In this document: piece by piece, positions 1 to 11,159 of the stretch
Layout: the number at the start of each line of letters is the position of its first letter
How positions within the stretch are numbered: the first letter of the stretch is position 1
Source: Vibrio albus
Lineage (GTDB): Bacteria > Pseudomonadota > Gammaproteobacteria > Enterobacterales > Vibrionaceae
Length of the DNA: 64,000 nt
Assembly: GCF_003144035.1 (NCBI RefSeq)
Contig: NZ_QFWT01000003.1
Location: 124,001-188,000, forward strand
Direction: 5' to 3'
Made by a program: the position numbers and the translations under genes
The notes under the pieces: generated by a model
The model's database searches: none
What the model was told of the DNA's origin: nothing
Seen by the model: the letters and a program-made list of their open reading frames with translations, nothing else

Positions 1-125
1 TTCGCCCAAAACTCCAAAGTTCATCGCACAATACGTACATGAATAATCAAAGAATTGAAACGCCTTTTTATTATCTGTTTTTGCAGGATGGCTAACATCC
101 ATAGTAATAATAAAAAGGAGACTTC

Positions 126-1211
126 ATGACAATCCGTACCTTTACGACTCAACTTGCGACTCTGGCTATCGCTATCACCAGCACTTATGCCGTTGCAGCT
201 GACTACCCCAACCTAATTGTTCATCAGGAAGCGACGAATAGTCTTCAAGCTGACATCAAAACCAGAGCCCATACTTCTTTCCAGGATTGGATTCTGACAC
301 CTGCTAATCAGGCGCTGGAGCTTGAGCCGCAGCATTTTCCACATGTTTCTTATGAGCGGAAACAGTTAAAGAAAGTCGTTGATGGTATCTATTCTCTGAC
401 GTTGGCCTGGCACCTCAGTGAAGACGATAAGCTAAAAAAAGTCTATCAGGAAAAAGCCAGCGAACTGATCGTCAGTATTGCCAACTCGATAAGCCCTGGC
501 TCACATACTCCAAATGAATCGATTCTACTGCCTGTTTATGAAGCGTATTCCATTATTCGCTCTGAAATGCCTCAGGATGCACAACAAACAGTTAATGAAT
601 GGCTCAAGCGCCAAGCCGGTTACTTTAAGAATTACAAGCTCACTGGCACTTTAATCAAAAACAATTGGGAAAATGTTCGATTAGCTATCCTGTTTGATTT
701 GGCAATGCTGCTTTCTGATGAGAGTCTGTATCAGTTCTCGGTTGAGGCATTAAAAGCCTTTGTCGCGGTTAATATCGAGCCAGACGGAAAAACCAATGAT
801 TTCATGAATCGTGATGCTTTGACTTATCACGCCTACAATCAGCAATATTACGCACGAATTTTGCGGGCGGTTTATCTGTATAAAGGTGAAGAAGCAGCGC
901 TAGATCTGTACAAATATAAGGTACAAGGCCACGGTAGTATTGAGGATGCCTATCAGTTCTGGGTGCCTTACTTCAAACAACCTTCAGAGAAAACTCACAT
1001 TGAATTTGTCAACACAGGCTGGAAGCCTGACTTGAAGCGTGGTGACGCCAATAAACCTTATGATCCTAAAGCAACGGTTTATGCTATGGCACATATGATT
1101 GCCATGGAAAAAGAAGCCTTTGATTTTATTAAAACTGTAGTCCCGGACACAGAGCCGCATACACTCAGATTAAGTACCTGGCTGAACTATTCACTGCATT
1201 CCGGCCGATAA
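126..1211 (+). CDS. Secreted alginate lyase-like protein
   Basis: A 361-residue protein with a Sec signal peptide (hydrophobic stretch at residues 8-22, likely cleavage near Ala24/Ala25), so it should act in the periplasm or outside the cell. The mature part is helical and resembles the alginate lyase superfamily (alpha/alpha barrel). It has an Asn-Asn-Trp motif at 179-181, Asp-Gly at 220-221 and a conserved-looking R-D-A-L-x-Y-H block at 229-235, which may hold catalytic or substrate-binding residues. Uronate polymer cleavage is inferred from this pattern; the true substrate is unknown. The ATG follows AAGGAG at a good distance. It stands alone: what lies upstream is outside the window, and a terminator follows. 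Confidence 0.62.
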   Translation: MTIRTFTTQLATLAIAITSTYAVAADYPNLIVHQEATNSLQADIKTRAHTSFQDWILTPANQALELEPQHFPHVSYERKQLKKVVDGIYSLTLAWHLSEDDKLKKVYQEKASELIVSIANSISPGSHTPNESILLPVYEAYSIIRSEMPQDAQQTVNEWLKRQAGYFKNYKLTGTLIKNNWENVRLAILFDLAMLLSDESLYQFSVEALKAFVAVNIEPDGKTNDFMNRDALTYHAYNQQYYARILRAVYLYKGEEAALDLYKYKVQGHGSIEDAYQFWVPYFKQPSEKTHIEFVNTGWKPDLKRGDANKPYDPKATVYAMAHMIAMEKEAFDFIKTVVPDTEPHTLRLSTWLNYSLHSGR

Positions 1212-1240
1212 TTTTGCTGGTATACATTATGCTAATGTCA

Positions 1241-1272
1241 GGCTCGCCATTTTGGCGGGCCTTGTTGTTTTT
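1241..1272 (+). terminator. Rho-independent terminator after the alginate lyase-like gene
   Basis: An 8-bp stem GGCTCGCC / GGCGGGCC (one G-T wobble) with a 5-base loop is followed by a T-rich tail. It lies 30 bases after the stop codon. Confidence 0.75.
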
Positions 1273-1354
1273 ACCGCAGCACGGGTTTCTGTGATAGCCT
1301 ACTGCGGTTTGAATCTTACGAGCCACTGTTCAATGTCAGTGTGGTACTAAAGGT

Positions 1355-2572
1355 ATGCTATCAATATTTCAGAAACTGGATTCTCTTCTAGTTGCACACC
1401 GGGGTTTATGGTGTGTTGAGCCTTTTCATCAAAGTCGTTTTGACTCTCTGCCCTGGCAACAGGCTTTGCCAGAACTGTGTTGTTGGCTGGATGAGTTATC
1501 ACCCCGGGAAATAGAACACTATAAAAATGATACCCAGGCTCTATCCGATGCAACAGAGTGCTTTCTTCCGGAATTAAATACCATAAAGCGGATGGCCGCA
1601 CTTAGCGCTGAATCGGAAGTTGAACTTTCCTTTCCTAAGGGACTTAATAACGGTATTCCCGGAAGAAAGCTAAAGCAGATTAGTGCTATGGGTGCGTTTT
1701 CTCTTAAGCATCATACTGGCAGCCAATGGCTGGAGTGGTGTTCAGGAAAAGGCTATTTAGGGCGTATCCTTGCCCATCACTCTGGTAAACCCGTAACCAG
1801 CTTTGAGTGGCAGAGTTCACTGTGTGCGGCCGGACAGCAGGAAGCGGACGCTATGTCCCTGCCAATGACCTTTATTCAGGGAGACGCACTTTCTTCAGAA
1901 GCAGGACAGGTGTTTAAGAAAGAGCAACATGCTGTGGCTTTGCATGCCTGTGGTGACCTGCATGTGAATCTGTTAAAGCGTGTGGTAGAGCGAAAGCTGC
2001 CAGCGGTAACGATATCTCCCTGTTGCTACCACCTGATTCAGTCTGATCATTATCAGCCATTGTCTGAAGCCGCCAGAAGCGCAGCGTTGAGCATGACAAA
2101 GCCAGAGTTGAGCATTCCGCTACAGGAAACCGTTACGGGAGGCGACAGAGTTAAACGTCATCGCCATCAGGAAATGGTATACCGTCTAGGCTTGGATCTA
2201 CTGTTACGGGCTGAGGGTGGTCAGACAGAATACCAGCCGGTACCCAGCATTAAAAAGTCCAGCCTTGCGGCCGGCTTTGAGCATTTCTGCCGTTGGGCGG
2301 CAGACAAAAAAGACTTTGAGTTACCTCAGGCAGATTTTGCTTTCTGGGAAAAGGAAGGAGAAAAACGTTTCTGGCAGATGGAGAAGCTTAGCCTGGTTCA
2401 GCAGCTATTCCGGAGAACTCTGGAGTTATGGTTAGTGTTCGACCGAGTGTTATTTTTGCAGGAAAATGGCTATAGGGTATCCGTCTCCGAGTTTTGTGAG
2501 AGGGAAGTAACCCCGAGGAATATTTTGATCCATGGTGAGAGGGAAGAAAGAGTACAGAGCGCTTCGCTTTAA
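1355..2572 (+). CDS. SAM-dependent methyltransferase of the METTL25/RRNAD1-like family
   Basis: A 405-residue protein with a Rossmann methyltransferase core. The SAM-binding glycine motif is at about 125-136 (W-C-S-G-K-G-Y-L-G), followed by an acidic motif near 151 and L-H-A-C-G-D at 196-201. The motif S-P-C-C-Y-H at 221-226 resembles the C-C-Y motif of the METTL25/RRNAD1 group (Methyltransf_32). The substrate is not evident; an RNA or protein target is a guess. The last codons and the TAA stop lie inside a palindromic repeat that begins at about 2551, so the C-terminal residues after E-R-V-Q may be repeat-derived. It converges on ald. Confidence 0.75.
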   Translation: MLSIFQKLDSLLVAHRGLWCVEPFHQSRFDSLPWQQALPELCCWLDELSPREIEHYKNDTQALSDATECFLPELNTIKRMAALSAESEVELSFPKGLNNGIPGRKLKQISAMGAFSLKHHTGSQWLEWCSGKGYLGRILAHHSGKPVTSFEWQSSLCAAGQQEADAMSLPMTFIQGDALSSEAGQVFKKEQHAVALHACGDLHVNLLKRVVERKLPAVTISPCCYHLIQSDHYQPLSEAARSAALSMTKPELSIPLQETVTGGDRVKRHRHQEMVYRLGLDLLLRAEGGQTEYQPVPSIKKSSLAAGFEHFCRWAADKKDFELPQADFAFWEKEGEKRFWQMEKLSLVQQLFRRTLELWLVFDRVLFLQENGYRVSVSEFCEREVTPRNILIHGEREERVQSASL

Positions 2573-2721
2573 GATTACAGAAAAACAAGGTGTAAGGGTT
2601 AAACATCCAAAAGCAGGGACATGCTATGGTTCCCCGAAACTTGTCTGACGCATGATCTGAATTAATCCTCAAGCGATACATTCTGTAGTCTGTATTCTCT
2701 AAGCGAAGCGCTCTGTAATCT
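2551..2721. repeat. Intergenic palindromic repeat, copy 1
   Basis: The arms are exact inverted copies of TACAGAGCGCTTCGCTT (2553-2569) and AAGCGAAGCGCTCTGTA (2701-2717), with extended imperfect pairing outside them and about 130 bases between. The left arm contains the stop codon of the upstream methyltransferase gene. It lies between two convergent genes and could act as a bidirectional terminator or mRNA stabiliser. It is a member of the family described in the findings. Confidence 0.85.
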
Positions 2722-2722
2722 A

Positions 2723-3847
2723 CTAACTCACCATCCGTATCGCTTTCTCCGCATCCGTATAGTCTAAATTAAGTGCCTTTGCGACCGGTTCACAGGTCAC
2801 CATACCGTGAATAACATTTAACCCTTTCAGAAAGCCTTTATCTTCAAGCAGAACGTTACGGTATCCCTTATCCGCCAGTTTCAGGATATACGGCAGGGTG
2901 GCGTTGTTCAAAGCGAAGGTTGACGTTCTGGCAACGGCTCCGGGCATGTTAGCCACACAGTAGTGGACGATACCCTCGATTATAAAGGTAGGGTTATCGT
3001 GTGTGGTCGGGTGGGACGTTTCAAAACAGCCACCCTGATCAATTGCGACATCAACAAGAGCGGTACCCGGCTTCATCTTGCTGACATGCTCACGAGTAAC
3101 CAGCTTAGGCGCAGCGGCTCCCGGGATCAGAACTGCACCGATAACCAGATCGGCGTGCAGCAAATGTTCGTCGATCGCTTCTTTGGTTGAGAACAGCAGT
3201 TTGGCTCTGCCCCGGAACTCGCTGTCCAGCTTACGCAGCGTATTCACATTTTTGTCGAACAGAGTGACATCAGCCCTAAGGCCAACGGCCATTCTGGCTG
3301 CATTAGAGCCAACGACACCACCACCAAGAATAACGACTTTGGCGGGAGCGACACCAGAAACACCACTGATAAGAATACCGTTTCCACCGTGAGACTTCTC
3401 CATAGAGGATGCTCCTGATTGAACAGACATTCGCCCCGCAACTTCAGACATTGGTGCTAATAGTGGCAGTCTACCCATATTATCTGTTACAGTCTCATAG
3501 GCTATGCAGACGGCTTTACTCCTGATAAGCTCTTTTGTCTGTGAAAAATCTGGCGCGAGGTGCAGATAAGTAAACAAGATTTGTCCTTCGCGAAGCATAG
3601 CTCGCTCTACCGGTTGGGGTTCTTTGACCTTTACAATCATCTCTGCTTTGGCAAAGATTGCTGAAGCAGAGGGAAGAATGGATGCACCCGAGGCGATGTA
3701 ATCATCGTCAGAGAAACCGATGCCGGCACCGGCATTCGTTTCAACATAGACTTGGTGGCCATGGGAGACAACCTCTCTAACGCTAGCAGGAATCATTCCC
3801 ACGCGGTATTCGTGGTTTTTGATTTCTTTTGGTACGCCAATAATCAT
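2723..3847 (-). CDS. ald: Alanine dehydrogenase
   Basis: NAD-dependent oxidative deamination of L-alanine to pyruvate and ammonia (reversible). At 374 residues it has the family's usual length. The N-terminal catalytic domain shows Arg15 and Lys75 (substrate carboxylate) and His96 (catalysis). The NAD-binding Rossmann motif G-G-G-V-V-G-S is at 175-181, and Asp270 lies in V-D-V-A-I-D-Q-G-G. The gene is divergent from lrp across about 140 bases, an arrangement common in gammaproteobacteria, where Lrp-type regulators often control ald in response to amino acids. That control is inferred here. Confidence 0.96.
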   Translation of the reverse strand: MIIGVPKEIKNHEYRVGMIPASVREVVSHGHQVYVETNAGAGIGFSDDDYIASGASILPSASAIFAKAEMIVKVKEPQPVERAMLREGQILFTYLHLAPDFSQTKELIRSKAVCIAYETVTDNMGRLPLLAPMSEVAGRMSVQSGASSMEKSHGGNGILISGVSGVAPAKVVILGGGVVGSNAARMAVGLRADVTLFDKNVNTLRKLDSEFRGRAKLLFSTKEAIDEHLLHADLVIGAVLIPGAAAPKLVTREHVSKMKPGTALVDVAIDQGGCFETSHPTTHDNPTFIIEGIVHYCVANMPGAVARTSTFALNNATLPYILKLADKGYRNVLLEDKGFLKGLNVIHGMVTCEPVAKALNLDYTDAEKAIRMVS

Positions 3848-3989
3848 CCTGACTCCTTAGTTATTGTACTGTGTGGAGTGAATTCGTTGACCTTGTATCA
3901 AGTATAGACGAATAAGTAACGGTTTGATTTTTATAAAATAATAGGTTGTAGAATATACAATTGCAAGGAAGTAATAAGGTGGAATAAAA

Positions 3990-4484
3990 ATGGCAGACGA
4001 TTTTAAAAAACCGTCCAAGGAACTTGATCGCATTGATCGCAATATTCTAAATGAGCTGCAAAAAGACGGAAGAATTTCCAATGTAGAACTCTCCAAACGC
4101 GTGGGGTTATCCCCGACACCGTGTCTGGAACGTGTTCGCCGACTTGAACGTCAGGGTTATATTATGGGCTACACGGCACTGCTGAATCCGCAGTACCTGG
4201 ATGCCTCACTTCTCGTTTTTGTTGAAATCACTCTTAACCGTGGTACACCGGACGTATTTGAACAGTTTAATATCGCAGTACAGAAGCTGGATGATATCCA
4301 GGAATGTCATCTGGTATCAGGCGATTTCGATTACCTTCTTAAAACCCGTGTGTCTGACATGAGTGCGTACCGTAAACTACTGGGTGATACGCTGCTGCGT
4401 CTGCCTGGTGTAAACGACACTCGTACTTACGTGGTTATGGAAGAGGTGAAACAGACGAATCAGCTAGTGATCCAAACCCGTTAA
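3990..4484 (+). CDS. lrp: Leucine-responsive regulatory protein
   Basis: A global feast/famine DNA-binding regulator of 164 residues, the same size as E. coli Lrp. The helix-turn-helix lies at about 30-60 (S-N-V-E-L-S-K-R-V-G-L-S then L-E-R-V-R-R-L-E). The rest is the RAM ligand-binding and oligomerisation domain with the G-D-F-D-Y-L-L-K motif. It sits just upstream of ftsK, the order kept in enteric bacteria and vibrios. The divergent ald gene is a likely target. The ATG follows a weak AAGG-type ribosome site. Confidence 0.97.
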   Translation: MADDFKKPSKELDRIDRNILNELQKDGRISNVELSKRVGLSPTPCLERVRRLERQGYIMGYTALLNPQYLDASLLVFVEITLNRGTPDVFEQFNIAVQKLDDIQECHLVSGDFDYLLKTRVSDMSAYRKLLGDTLLRLPGVNDTRTYVVMEEVKQTNQLVIQTR

Positions 4485-4489
4485 TCCGG

Positions 4490-4511
4490 AGGGCTGCCAT
4501 TTGGCAGCTCT
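4490..4511 (+). terminator. Hairpin after lrp, possible terminator
   Basis: GGGCTGCC and GGCAGCTC form an 8-bp stem with an ATTT loop six bases after the lrp stop. There is no clear T tract, so termination is uncertain. A second GC-rich hairpin (CGAGCGGC / GCCGCTCG, 4640-4659) lies closer to ftsK, also without a T run. Confidence 0.4.
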
Positions 4512-4697
4512 GAAACCGCCCGACAATAAAAACAGAACCTTAACATTAGCCGGTTTATATTCATGTAGCATATATCAGGAAGTTATTACTCCAACGTGCC
4601 ACATACCCGGCAGAATAAGGTAAACTTGGGGCAGGAAAACGAGCGGCTTTGGCCGCTCGGATTATTTATGACTTGATACGATATTTTTAGTTGGTAT

Positions 4698-7532
4698 ATG
4701 TTCAGAGAGAGCAAAAACAAGGTTGAAATGGTCATGAACACCGGCAATCTTGAAACCAGTCACCGCCTGAATGGTGCTCAAAGATTGCGTGAGTGCTGTT
4801 TTATCGTCGGCTTTTTAGCCGCTATTCTGCTGGCTGTTGCTTTATACAGCTTCAATCCTGCGGATCCTTCCTGGTCGCAGACGGCTTGGGGTGGTGAAGT
4901 AAAAAATGCCGGAGGCCGTATCGGGGCATGGACAGCAGATTCTCTGTTTTTTACTTTTGGGCTTCTGGCGTATTCATTACCGGCTGTGCTTGCTGCACTC
5001 ACCTGGGTCTTTTTCAGAAAAAGATCGAAAAACGAACCTCTTGATTTTATGCTTTGGGGCACCCGACTTTTAGGGCTGGTGGTACTCATTCTGACCAGTA
5101 GTGGGCTGGCGGCGCTTAATTTCGATGATATCTGGTATTTTTCTTCGGGCGGGGTCGTTGGAGATGTCCTGACCAGTCTTGCACTGCCTTATCTTAACCT
5201 TCTCGGCAGCATTATCGTCTTTTTGTTTCTTTGGGGGGCGGGTTTTACCCTGCTGACCGGTATTTCCTGGCTGAGCATTGTTGAGTGGATAGGTAATATT
5301 TCCATCACTGCTACGGCGTGGTTCCTGAATAAAGTCAGAGGTTCGGAAAAAGAAACGCTGGAACCGGCTCGGGAGTCTTTTACTGCTGAGCATACTGAGC
5401 CTGAGCAGATTTCCAGTGATATGACGTTATCGGATCAGTCTGAGATAATGCAGGAAGAACCAGAAGAACAGCAGCCACAGCCGTCTGATGACGAGACGGA
5501 ACACTATCAGGAACTGGAAGAGAAAACCCATCGCTATAATATTCATATGCCCGATGCGGTAGACGATCTGGAGCAGAGAGAAGAGGCTCTGGAATCTGAA
5601 CAACCTGAGCCGTCACTTCGTTCACAACAGCTACATACAACGATTGAAGAGCTGGAAAAGTCTGCATTGGAGCAGGGCGACATGCCGGACCAAGTGGAAT
5701 CAGAGACAGCGAAAGACGTTCAGCCAGAAGAGAGTGTCTACAATCCGTTGGCAGATATTGATTTAGAAACAGAAAAGCAGCCAGTTATTTCGGCTGAAGC
5801 CCTTGACCATGTTATTGATGACGCCGATATGCAAACAGGCAGAATCGAGCCGGTTATTTCAGATATAGAATCTGTCGATATTGATGAACCCGAACTGGAT
5901 GCGCCAGAGGTTACCGAACCGGAGCGGAAAGACCCGGATGTAGCGGCTTTCCAGAATATCGTCAGTGAAGCCCAAAAGAATATGGCTGGGGCACAGAACC
6001 CGTTTTTGGCGAAGAAAGAAGAAGATCTTCCTGTGCCAACAGCACCGATGCCTACCCTTGAGCTCTTATATCATCCGGATAAGAGAGAAAACCATATCGA
6101 CAGGGATGCGCTGGAAGATATCGCCCGCTTGGTGGAATCCAAACTGGCGGATTACAAGATTAAAGCGCGGGTGGTGGACATATTCCCCGGACCGGTGATC
6201 ACCCGTTTTGAACTGGATCTGGCTCCTGGTGTGAAAGTCAGCCGCATTTCCAGCCTTTCCATGGACCTGGCCCGCTCTTTGTCTGCGATGGCCGTGCGGG
6301 TGGTAGAAGTGATTCCGGGTAAGCCATATGTCGGCCTTGAGTTGCCGAATATGAGTCGTCAGACCGTCTATTTCTCTGACGTCGTGGGCAGTAAACAGTT
6401 CCTCGACGCTAAATCCCCGACCACTGTCGTAATGGGACAGGATATCGCTGGTGAAGCGGTCATTGCTGATATTGCTAAAATGCCACATGTGCTGGTGGCG
6501 GGTACTACCGGCTCTGGTAAGTCGGTGGGTGTAAACGTAATGATCCTCAGTATGCTGTATAAAGCAAAACCGGAAGATCTGCGCTTTATCATGATTGACC
6601 CGAAAATGCTGGAACTGTCGGTATACGAGGGTATTCCGCATCTGTTGTCTGAAGTGGTTACAGATATGAAAGATGCCTCTAACGCGCTGCGCTGGTGTGT
6701 TGGAGAGATGGAGCGCCGGTATAAACTGATGTCCGCACTGGGTGTACGTAACGTGAAAGGCTTCAACGAAAAACTGAAGATGGCTGCTGATGCCGGGCAT
6801 CCGATCCATGATCCATTGTGGCAACCGGGTGACAGTATGGATCAGGAACCACCATTGCTGGAAAAACTGCCTTATATCGTTGTTGTCGTCGATGAATTTG
6901 CCGACCTGATGATGGTGGTTGGTAAAAAGGTTGAAGAGCTAATTGCGCGTCTGGCACAGAAAGCGCGGGCAGCGGGTATTCACCTGATACTGGCGACACA
7001 GCGTCCATCCGTTGACGTGATTACAGGCTTGATCAAAGCCAATATTCCGACCCGGGTTGCCTTTACCGTATCGACAAAAACTGATTCCCGGACCATTCTG
7101 GATCAGGGCGGAGCAGAATCACTGCTGGGTATGGGTGATATGCTGTATCTGCCGCCGGGTTCAAGCCATACCGTGCGCGTTCATGGTGCGTTTGCTTCCG
7201 ATGATGATGTACATGCTGTGGTCAACGATTGGAAAGCGCGCGGTAAGCCACAATATATTGATGAGATCACCAACGGTGACCAGTCTCCGGATACCCTTCT
7301 GCCGGGTGAGCAGATGGAAGGGGATGATGATATCGATCCGCTGTTTGATCAGGTAGTAGAGTTTGTGGTCGAAAGCCGCAGAGCGTCAGTATCCGGCGTG
7401 CAACGTCGCTTTAAGGTGGGGTATAACCGGGCATCACGTATTGTCGAACAGATGGAAATGCAGGGTATCGTGACTCCGCAAGGACATAACGGTAACCGGG
7501 AAGTACTGGCTCCAAAGCCGGTAACTGAGTAG
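4698..7532 (+). CDS. ftsK: DNA translocase FtsK
   Basis: Septum-anchored DNA pump that clears chromosome ends at division and activates XerCD at dif. The 944 residues show about four membrane helices (roughly 30-200), an acidic Glu/Gln/Pro-rich linker (about 220-450), and the motor. Walker A G-T-T-G-S-G-K-S is near 602-609, and M-I-D-P-K-M-L-E-L follows. A winged-helix gamma domain (about 880-944, [12 protein letters not shown]) reads KOPS sites. The linker is much shorter than in E. coli FtsK. In-frame ATGs at 4728 (better ribosome site, AAGG) and 4734 are alternative starts; I kept the longer form. Confidence 0.97.
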   Translation: MFRESKNKVEMVMNTGNLETSHRLNGAQRLRECCFIVGFLAAILLAVALYSFNPADPSWSQTAWGGEVKNAGGRIGAWTADSLFFTFGLLAYSLPAVLAALTWVFFRKRSKNEPLDFMLWGTRLLGLVVLILTSSGLAALNFDDIWYFSSGGVVGDVLTSLALPYLNLLGSIIVFLFLWGAGFTLLTGISWLSIVEWIGNISITATAWFLNKVRGSEKETLEPARESFTAEHTEPEQISSDMTLSDQSEIMQEEPEEQQPQPSDDETEHYQELEEKTHRYNIHMPDAVDDLEQREEALESEQPEPSLRSQQLHTTIEELEKSALEQGDMPDQVESETAKDVQPEESVYNPLADIDLETEKQPVISAEALDHVIDDADMQTGRIEPVISDIESVDIDEPELDAPEVTEPERKDPDVAAFQNIVSEAQKNMAGAQNPFLAKKEEDLPVPTAPMPTLELLYHPDKRENHIDRDALEDIARLVESKLADYKIKARVVDIFPGPVITRFELDLAPGVKVSRISSLSMDLARSLSAMAVRVVEVIPGKPYVGLELPNMSRQTVYFSDVVGSKQFLDAKSPTTVVMGQDIAGEAVIADIAKMPHVLVAGTTGSGKSVGVNVMILSMLYKAKPEDLRFIMIDPKMLELSVYEGIPHLLSEVVTDMKDASNALRWCVGEMERRYKLMSALGVRNVKGFNEKLKMAADAGHPIHDPLWQPGDSMDQEPPLLEKLPYIVVVVDEFADLMMVVGKKVEELIARLAQKARAAGIHLILATQRPSVDVITGLIKANIPTRVAFTVSTKTDSRTILDQGGAESLLGMGDMLYLPPGSSHTVRVHGAFASDDDVHAVVNDWKARGKPQYIDEITNGDQSPDTLLPGEQMEGDDDIDPLFDQVVEFVVESRRASVSGVQRRFKVGYNRASRIVEQMEMQGIVTPQGHNGNREVLAPKPVTE

Positions 7533-7563
7533 GTTTTGTCTTTGGAATTCAGAAAAATAAGAA

Positions 7564-7643
7564 ACTAGACCGCTTCGCTTCCAGAGACTATAAAAGCGAA
7601 TATTTGCCTTTCTGTATTCTCGAAGCGAAGCGCTCTGTATTCT
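7564..7643. repeat. Intergenic palindromic repeat, copy 2
   Basis: A short copy between ftsK and lolA. The left arm ACTAGACCGCTTCGCTT lies near 7564-7580, followed by AGAGACTATAAAA; the right arm AAGCGAAGCGCTCTGTATTCT is at 7623-7643. The two arms have different flanks, so this looks like a chimera of two sub-types. Its right end stops a few bases before the first possible lolA start. Confidence 0.82.
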
Positions 7644-7664
7644 TAAATGAACATGAAGAGAAAT

Positions 7665-8261
7665 ATGAAAAAATTACTACTAGCTTTAGTTTTTACCAGC
7701 TTCACTGTTTTAGCTTCTCCAAAAGAAGAACTCAGTGCCCGTCTGGAACAGAATAACGGTTTTACTGCTGACTTTACTCAGCAGGTGATCTCTCCGGATA
7801 ACGAAGTGGTGCAGGAAGCGGAAGGGTATGTGGACGTTGCCCGGCCGAGTCTGTTCCGCTGGACCACTACCATGCCGGATGAAAATGTCCTGGTATCCGA
7901 TGGTAAAACGCTGTGGTATTACAGCCCGTTTATCGAGCAGGTCACTATCTATGGACAAGAGCAGATTATGGCACGTACACCGTTTGTTCTGCTTACCCGA
8001 AATCGTGACAGCGACTGGGACAGTTATTTGATCAGTCAGGAAGCGGATCGTTTTACACTGACACCAACAGCGCTGGACTCCACCATGGGACAGTTCCAGA
8101 TAGACATTGATACGCAAGGTGTGGTGCAGGGTTTTAATATCATTGAACAGGATGGCCAGCGCAGCCAGTTCACCTTCAGCAACTTTAGTTCTGACGTCCC
8201 GGATAAGCAGACATTTACTTTTACGGTTCCGGAAGGGGTAGAAGTGGACGATCAGCGCTAA
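7665..8261 (+). CDS. lolA: Outer-membrane lipoprotein carrier protein LolA
   Basis: Periplasmic chaperone that takes lipoproteins from LolCDE and hands them to LolB. From this ATG the protein has 198 residues with a signal peptide ending V-L-A-S. The mature part has the LolA half-barrel sequence, including F-T-A-D-F-T-Q-Q-V and P-S-L-F-R-W. Upstream in-frame ATGs at 7647 and 7653 lengthen the N-terminus by six or four residues. I chose 7665 because GAAGAG lies about 5 bases ahead and K-K-L-L-L-A-L gives a normal signal start. Its neighbours ftsK and rarA are in the usual order. Confidence 0.95.
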   Translation: MKKLLLALVFTSFTVLASPKEELSARLEQNNGFTADFTQQVISPDNEVVQEAEGYVDVARPSLFRWTTTMPDENVLVSDGKTLWYYSPFIEQVTIYGQEQIMARTPFVLLTRNRDSDWDSYLISQEADRFTLTPTALDSTMGQFQIDIDTQGVVQGFNIIEQDGQRSQFTFSNFSSDVPDKQTFTFTVPEGVEVDDQR

Positions 8262-8292
8262 TCGCAGAAAGCGAACAGATAAGGCAGTAAGT

Positions 8293-9639
8293 GTGAGTAA
8301 CTACAGTTTAGATTTCTCGTCAGGCGAGGATTTCCGTCCATTGGCGGCCAGAATGCGTCCCGTGACCGTGAATCAGTATATCGGTCAGCAGCATATACTG
8401 GGTGAAGGCAAGCCTCTGCGCCGGGCTCTGGAAGCGGGCCAAATTCACTCGATGATTCTGTGGGGACCACCGGGAACGGGAAAAACCACGCTGGCAGAAG
8501 TAGCCGCTCATTACGCCAATGCTGAAGTCGAGCGTGTGTCTGCGGTTACTTCCGGAGTGAAAGATATCCGCGCAGCGATTGAAAAAGCGCGCGAAAACAA
8601 ACAGGCCGGACGACGTACTATTCTGTTTGTGGACGAGGTGCACCGGTTTAACAAGAGCCAACAGGACGCGTTTCTGCCTCATATCGAAGACGGAACCGTG
8701 ACTTTTATCGGCGCAACCACGGAAAACCCATCGTTTGAGCTAAACAACGCGCTGCTATCCCGGGCAAGAGTCTATAAGCTTACCTCTCTGACTACGGACG
8801 ATATTTTACATGTCGTGCATCAGGCGATCGAGGATAAAGAGCGTGGCCTTGGCACCATCACTGCGGACTTTCATGACAATGTCTTAGCGCGTCTGGCGGA
8901 ACTGGTTAACGGTGATGCCCGTATGTCTCTGAACTATCTTGAACTTTTGTATGATATGGCAGAAGAGCAGGACGGACGTAAACAGGTAACGTTGCCATTA
9001 CTGGCTGAAGTAGCCGGAGAGAAGGTCGCCCGTTTTGATAACAAGGGAGATATCTGGTACGACTTAATTTCAGCCGTACATAAATCTATCCGTGGCTCTA
9101 ATCCTGATGGTGCTCTGTACTGGTCTGCCCGAATGATCACCGCAGGGTGTGATCCGCTGTATATTGCCCGGCGTCTGCTGGCCATTGCATCGGAAGATAT
9201 CGGCAATGCCGATCCTAGAGCCATGCAGGTGGCACTTTCTGCATGGGATTGTTTTACCCGTGTAGGTCCCGGTGAGGGGAACAGAGCTATTGCACAGGCG
9301 GTGGTTTACCTCGCCTGCGCACCAAAAAGTAATGCTGTGTATACGGCGTGGGCTCAGGCTCTGCAGGATGCACAGAATCAACCTGAATATGAAGTGCCTT
9401 ATCATCTGCGAAATGCGCCGACCCGCCTGATGAAGGAAATGGGCTACGGTGAGGAATACCGGTACGCTCATGATGAACCGGGTGCGTACGCGGCAGGGGA
9501 AAGTTACTTCCCGCCGGAAATGGCTCATACCCGTTACTATTATCCGAAAAATCGCGGTCTTGAAACGAAAATTGGCGAAAAGTTAGATTATCTCGCCTCT
9601 TTAGATGCAAAAAGCCCCCGAAAGCGCTATGAAAAGTAG
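8293..9639 (+). CDS. rarA: Replication-associated recombination protein A (AAA+ ATPase)
   Basis: RarA (MgsA) acts at stalled replication forks with SSB and RecA. Its 448 residues match the family. The AAA+ module has Walker A G-P-P-G-T-G-K-T at 58-65 and Walker B F-V-D-E-V-H-R-F near 117-124, then sensor 1 G-A-T-T-E-N-P-S-F. The C-terminal part is the tetramerisation domain (D-P-L-Y-I-A-R-R-L). Translation starts at GTG; lolA ends 31 bases upstream and serS follows, as in E. coli. Confidence 0.96.
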   Translation: MSNYSLDFSSGEDFRPLAARMRPVTVNQYIGQQHILGEGKPLRRALEAGQIHSMILWGPPGTGKTTLAEVAAHYANAEVERVSAVTSGVKDIRAAIEKARENKQAGRRTILFVDEVHRFNKSQQDAFLPHIEDGTVTFIGATTENPSFELNNALLSRARVYKLTSLTTDDILHVVHQAIEDKERGLGTITADFHDNVLARLAELVNGDARMSLNYLELLYDMAEEQDGRKQVTLPLLAEVAGEKVARFDNKGDIWYDLISAVHKSIRGSNPDGALYWSARMITAGCDPLYIARRLLAIASEDIGNADPRAMQVALSAWDCFTRVGPGEGNRAIAQAVVYLACAPKSNAVYTAWAQALQDAQNQPEYEVPYHLRNAPTRLMKEMGYGEEYRYAHDEPGAYAAGESYFPPEMAHTRYYYPKNRGLETKIGEKLDYLASLDAKSPRKRYEK

Positions 9640-9708
9640 TGTTTTTTGGATATCTTAACCCGATTAATTTCTTTATAACGCGCTCGGCATATAAGGTGCT
9701 GGATTTAG

Positions 9709-11052
<1,344 letters not shown>

Positions 11053-11073
11053 TTCATAGCACCTTCAGAGTGT

Positions 11074-11127
11074 AAAATGCAGAGTCGGGAGCTTTCGAAA
11101 AGGACAGCTTCACTCTGCATTTTTTTA
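11074..11127 (+). terminator. Terminator after serS
   Basis: AAAATGCAGAGT (11074-11085) pairs with ACTCTGCATTTT (11112-11123), with a smaller inner AGCTT/AAGGACAGCTT hairpin, followed by a T run. It is a typical long-stem Rho-independent terminator. Confidence 0.85.
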
Positions 11128-11159
11128 TTTAGTGCTCTTTTATCCATGAGGTTTCGGTA

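Noticed and set aside
6066..6824. Open frame of 252 codons antisense to the ftsK motor
   Set aside because: Composition is His/Arg-rich and fits the complement of the ftsK codons. No motif or ribosome site was seen.
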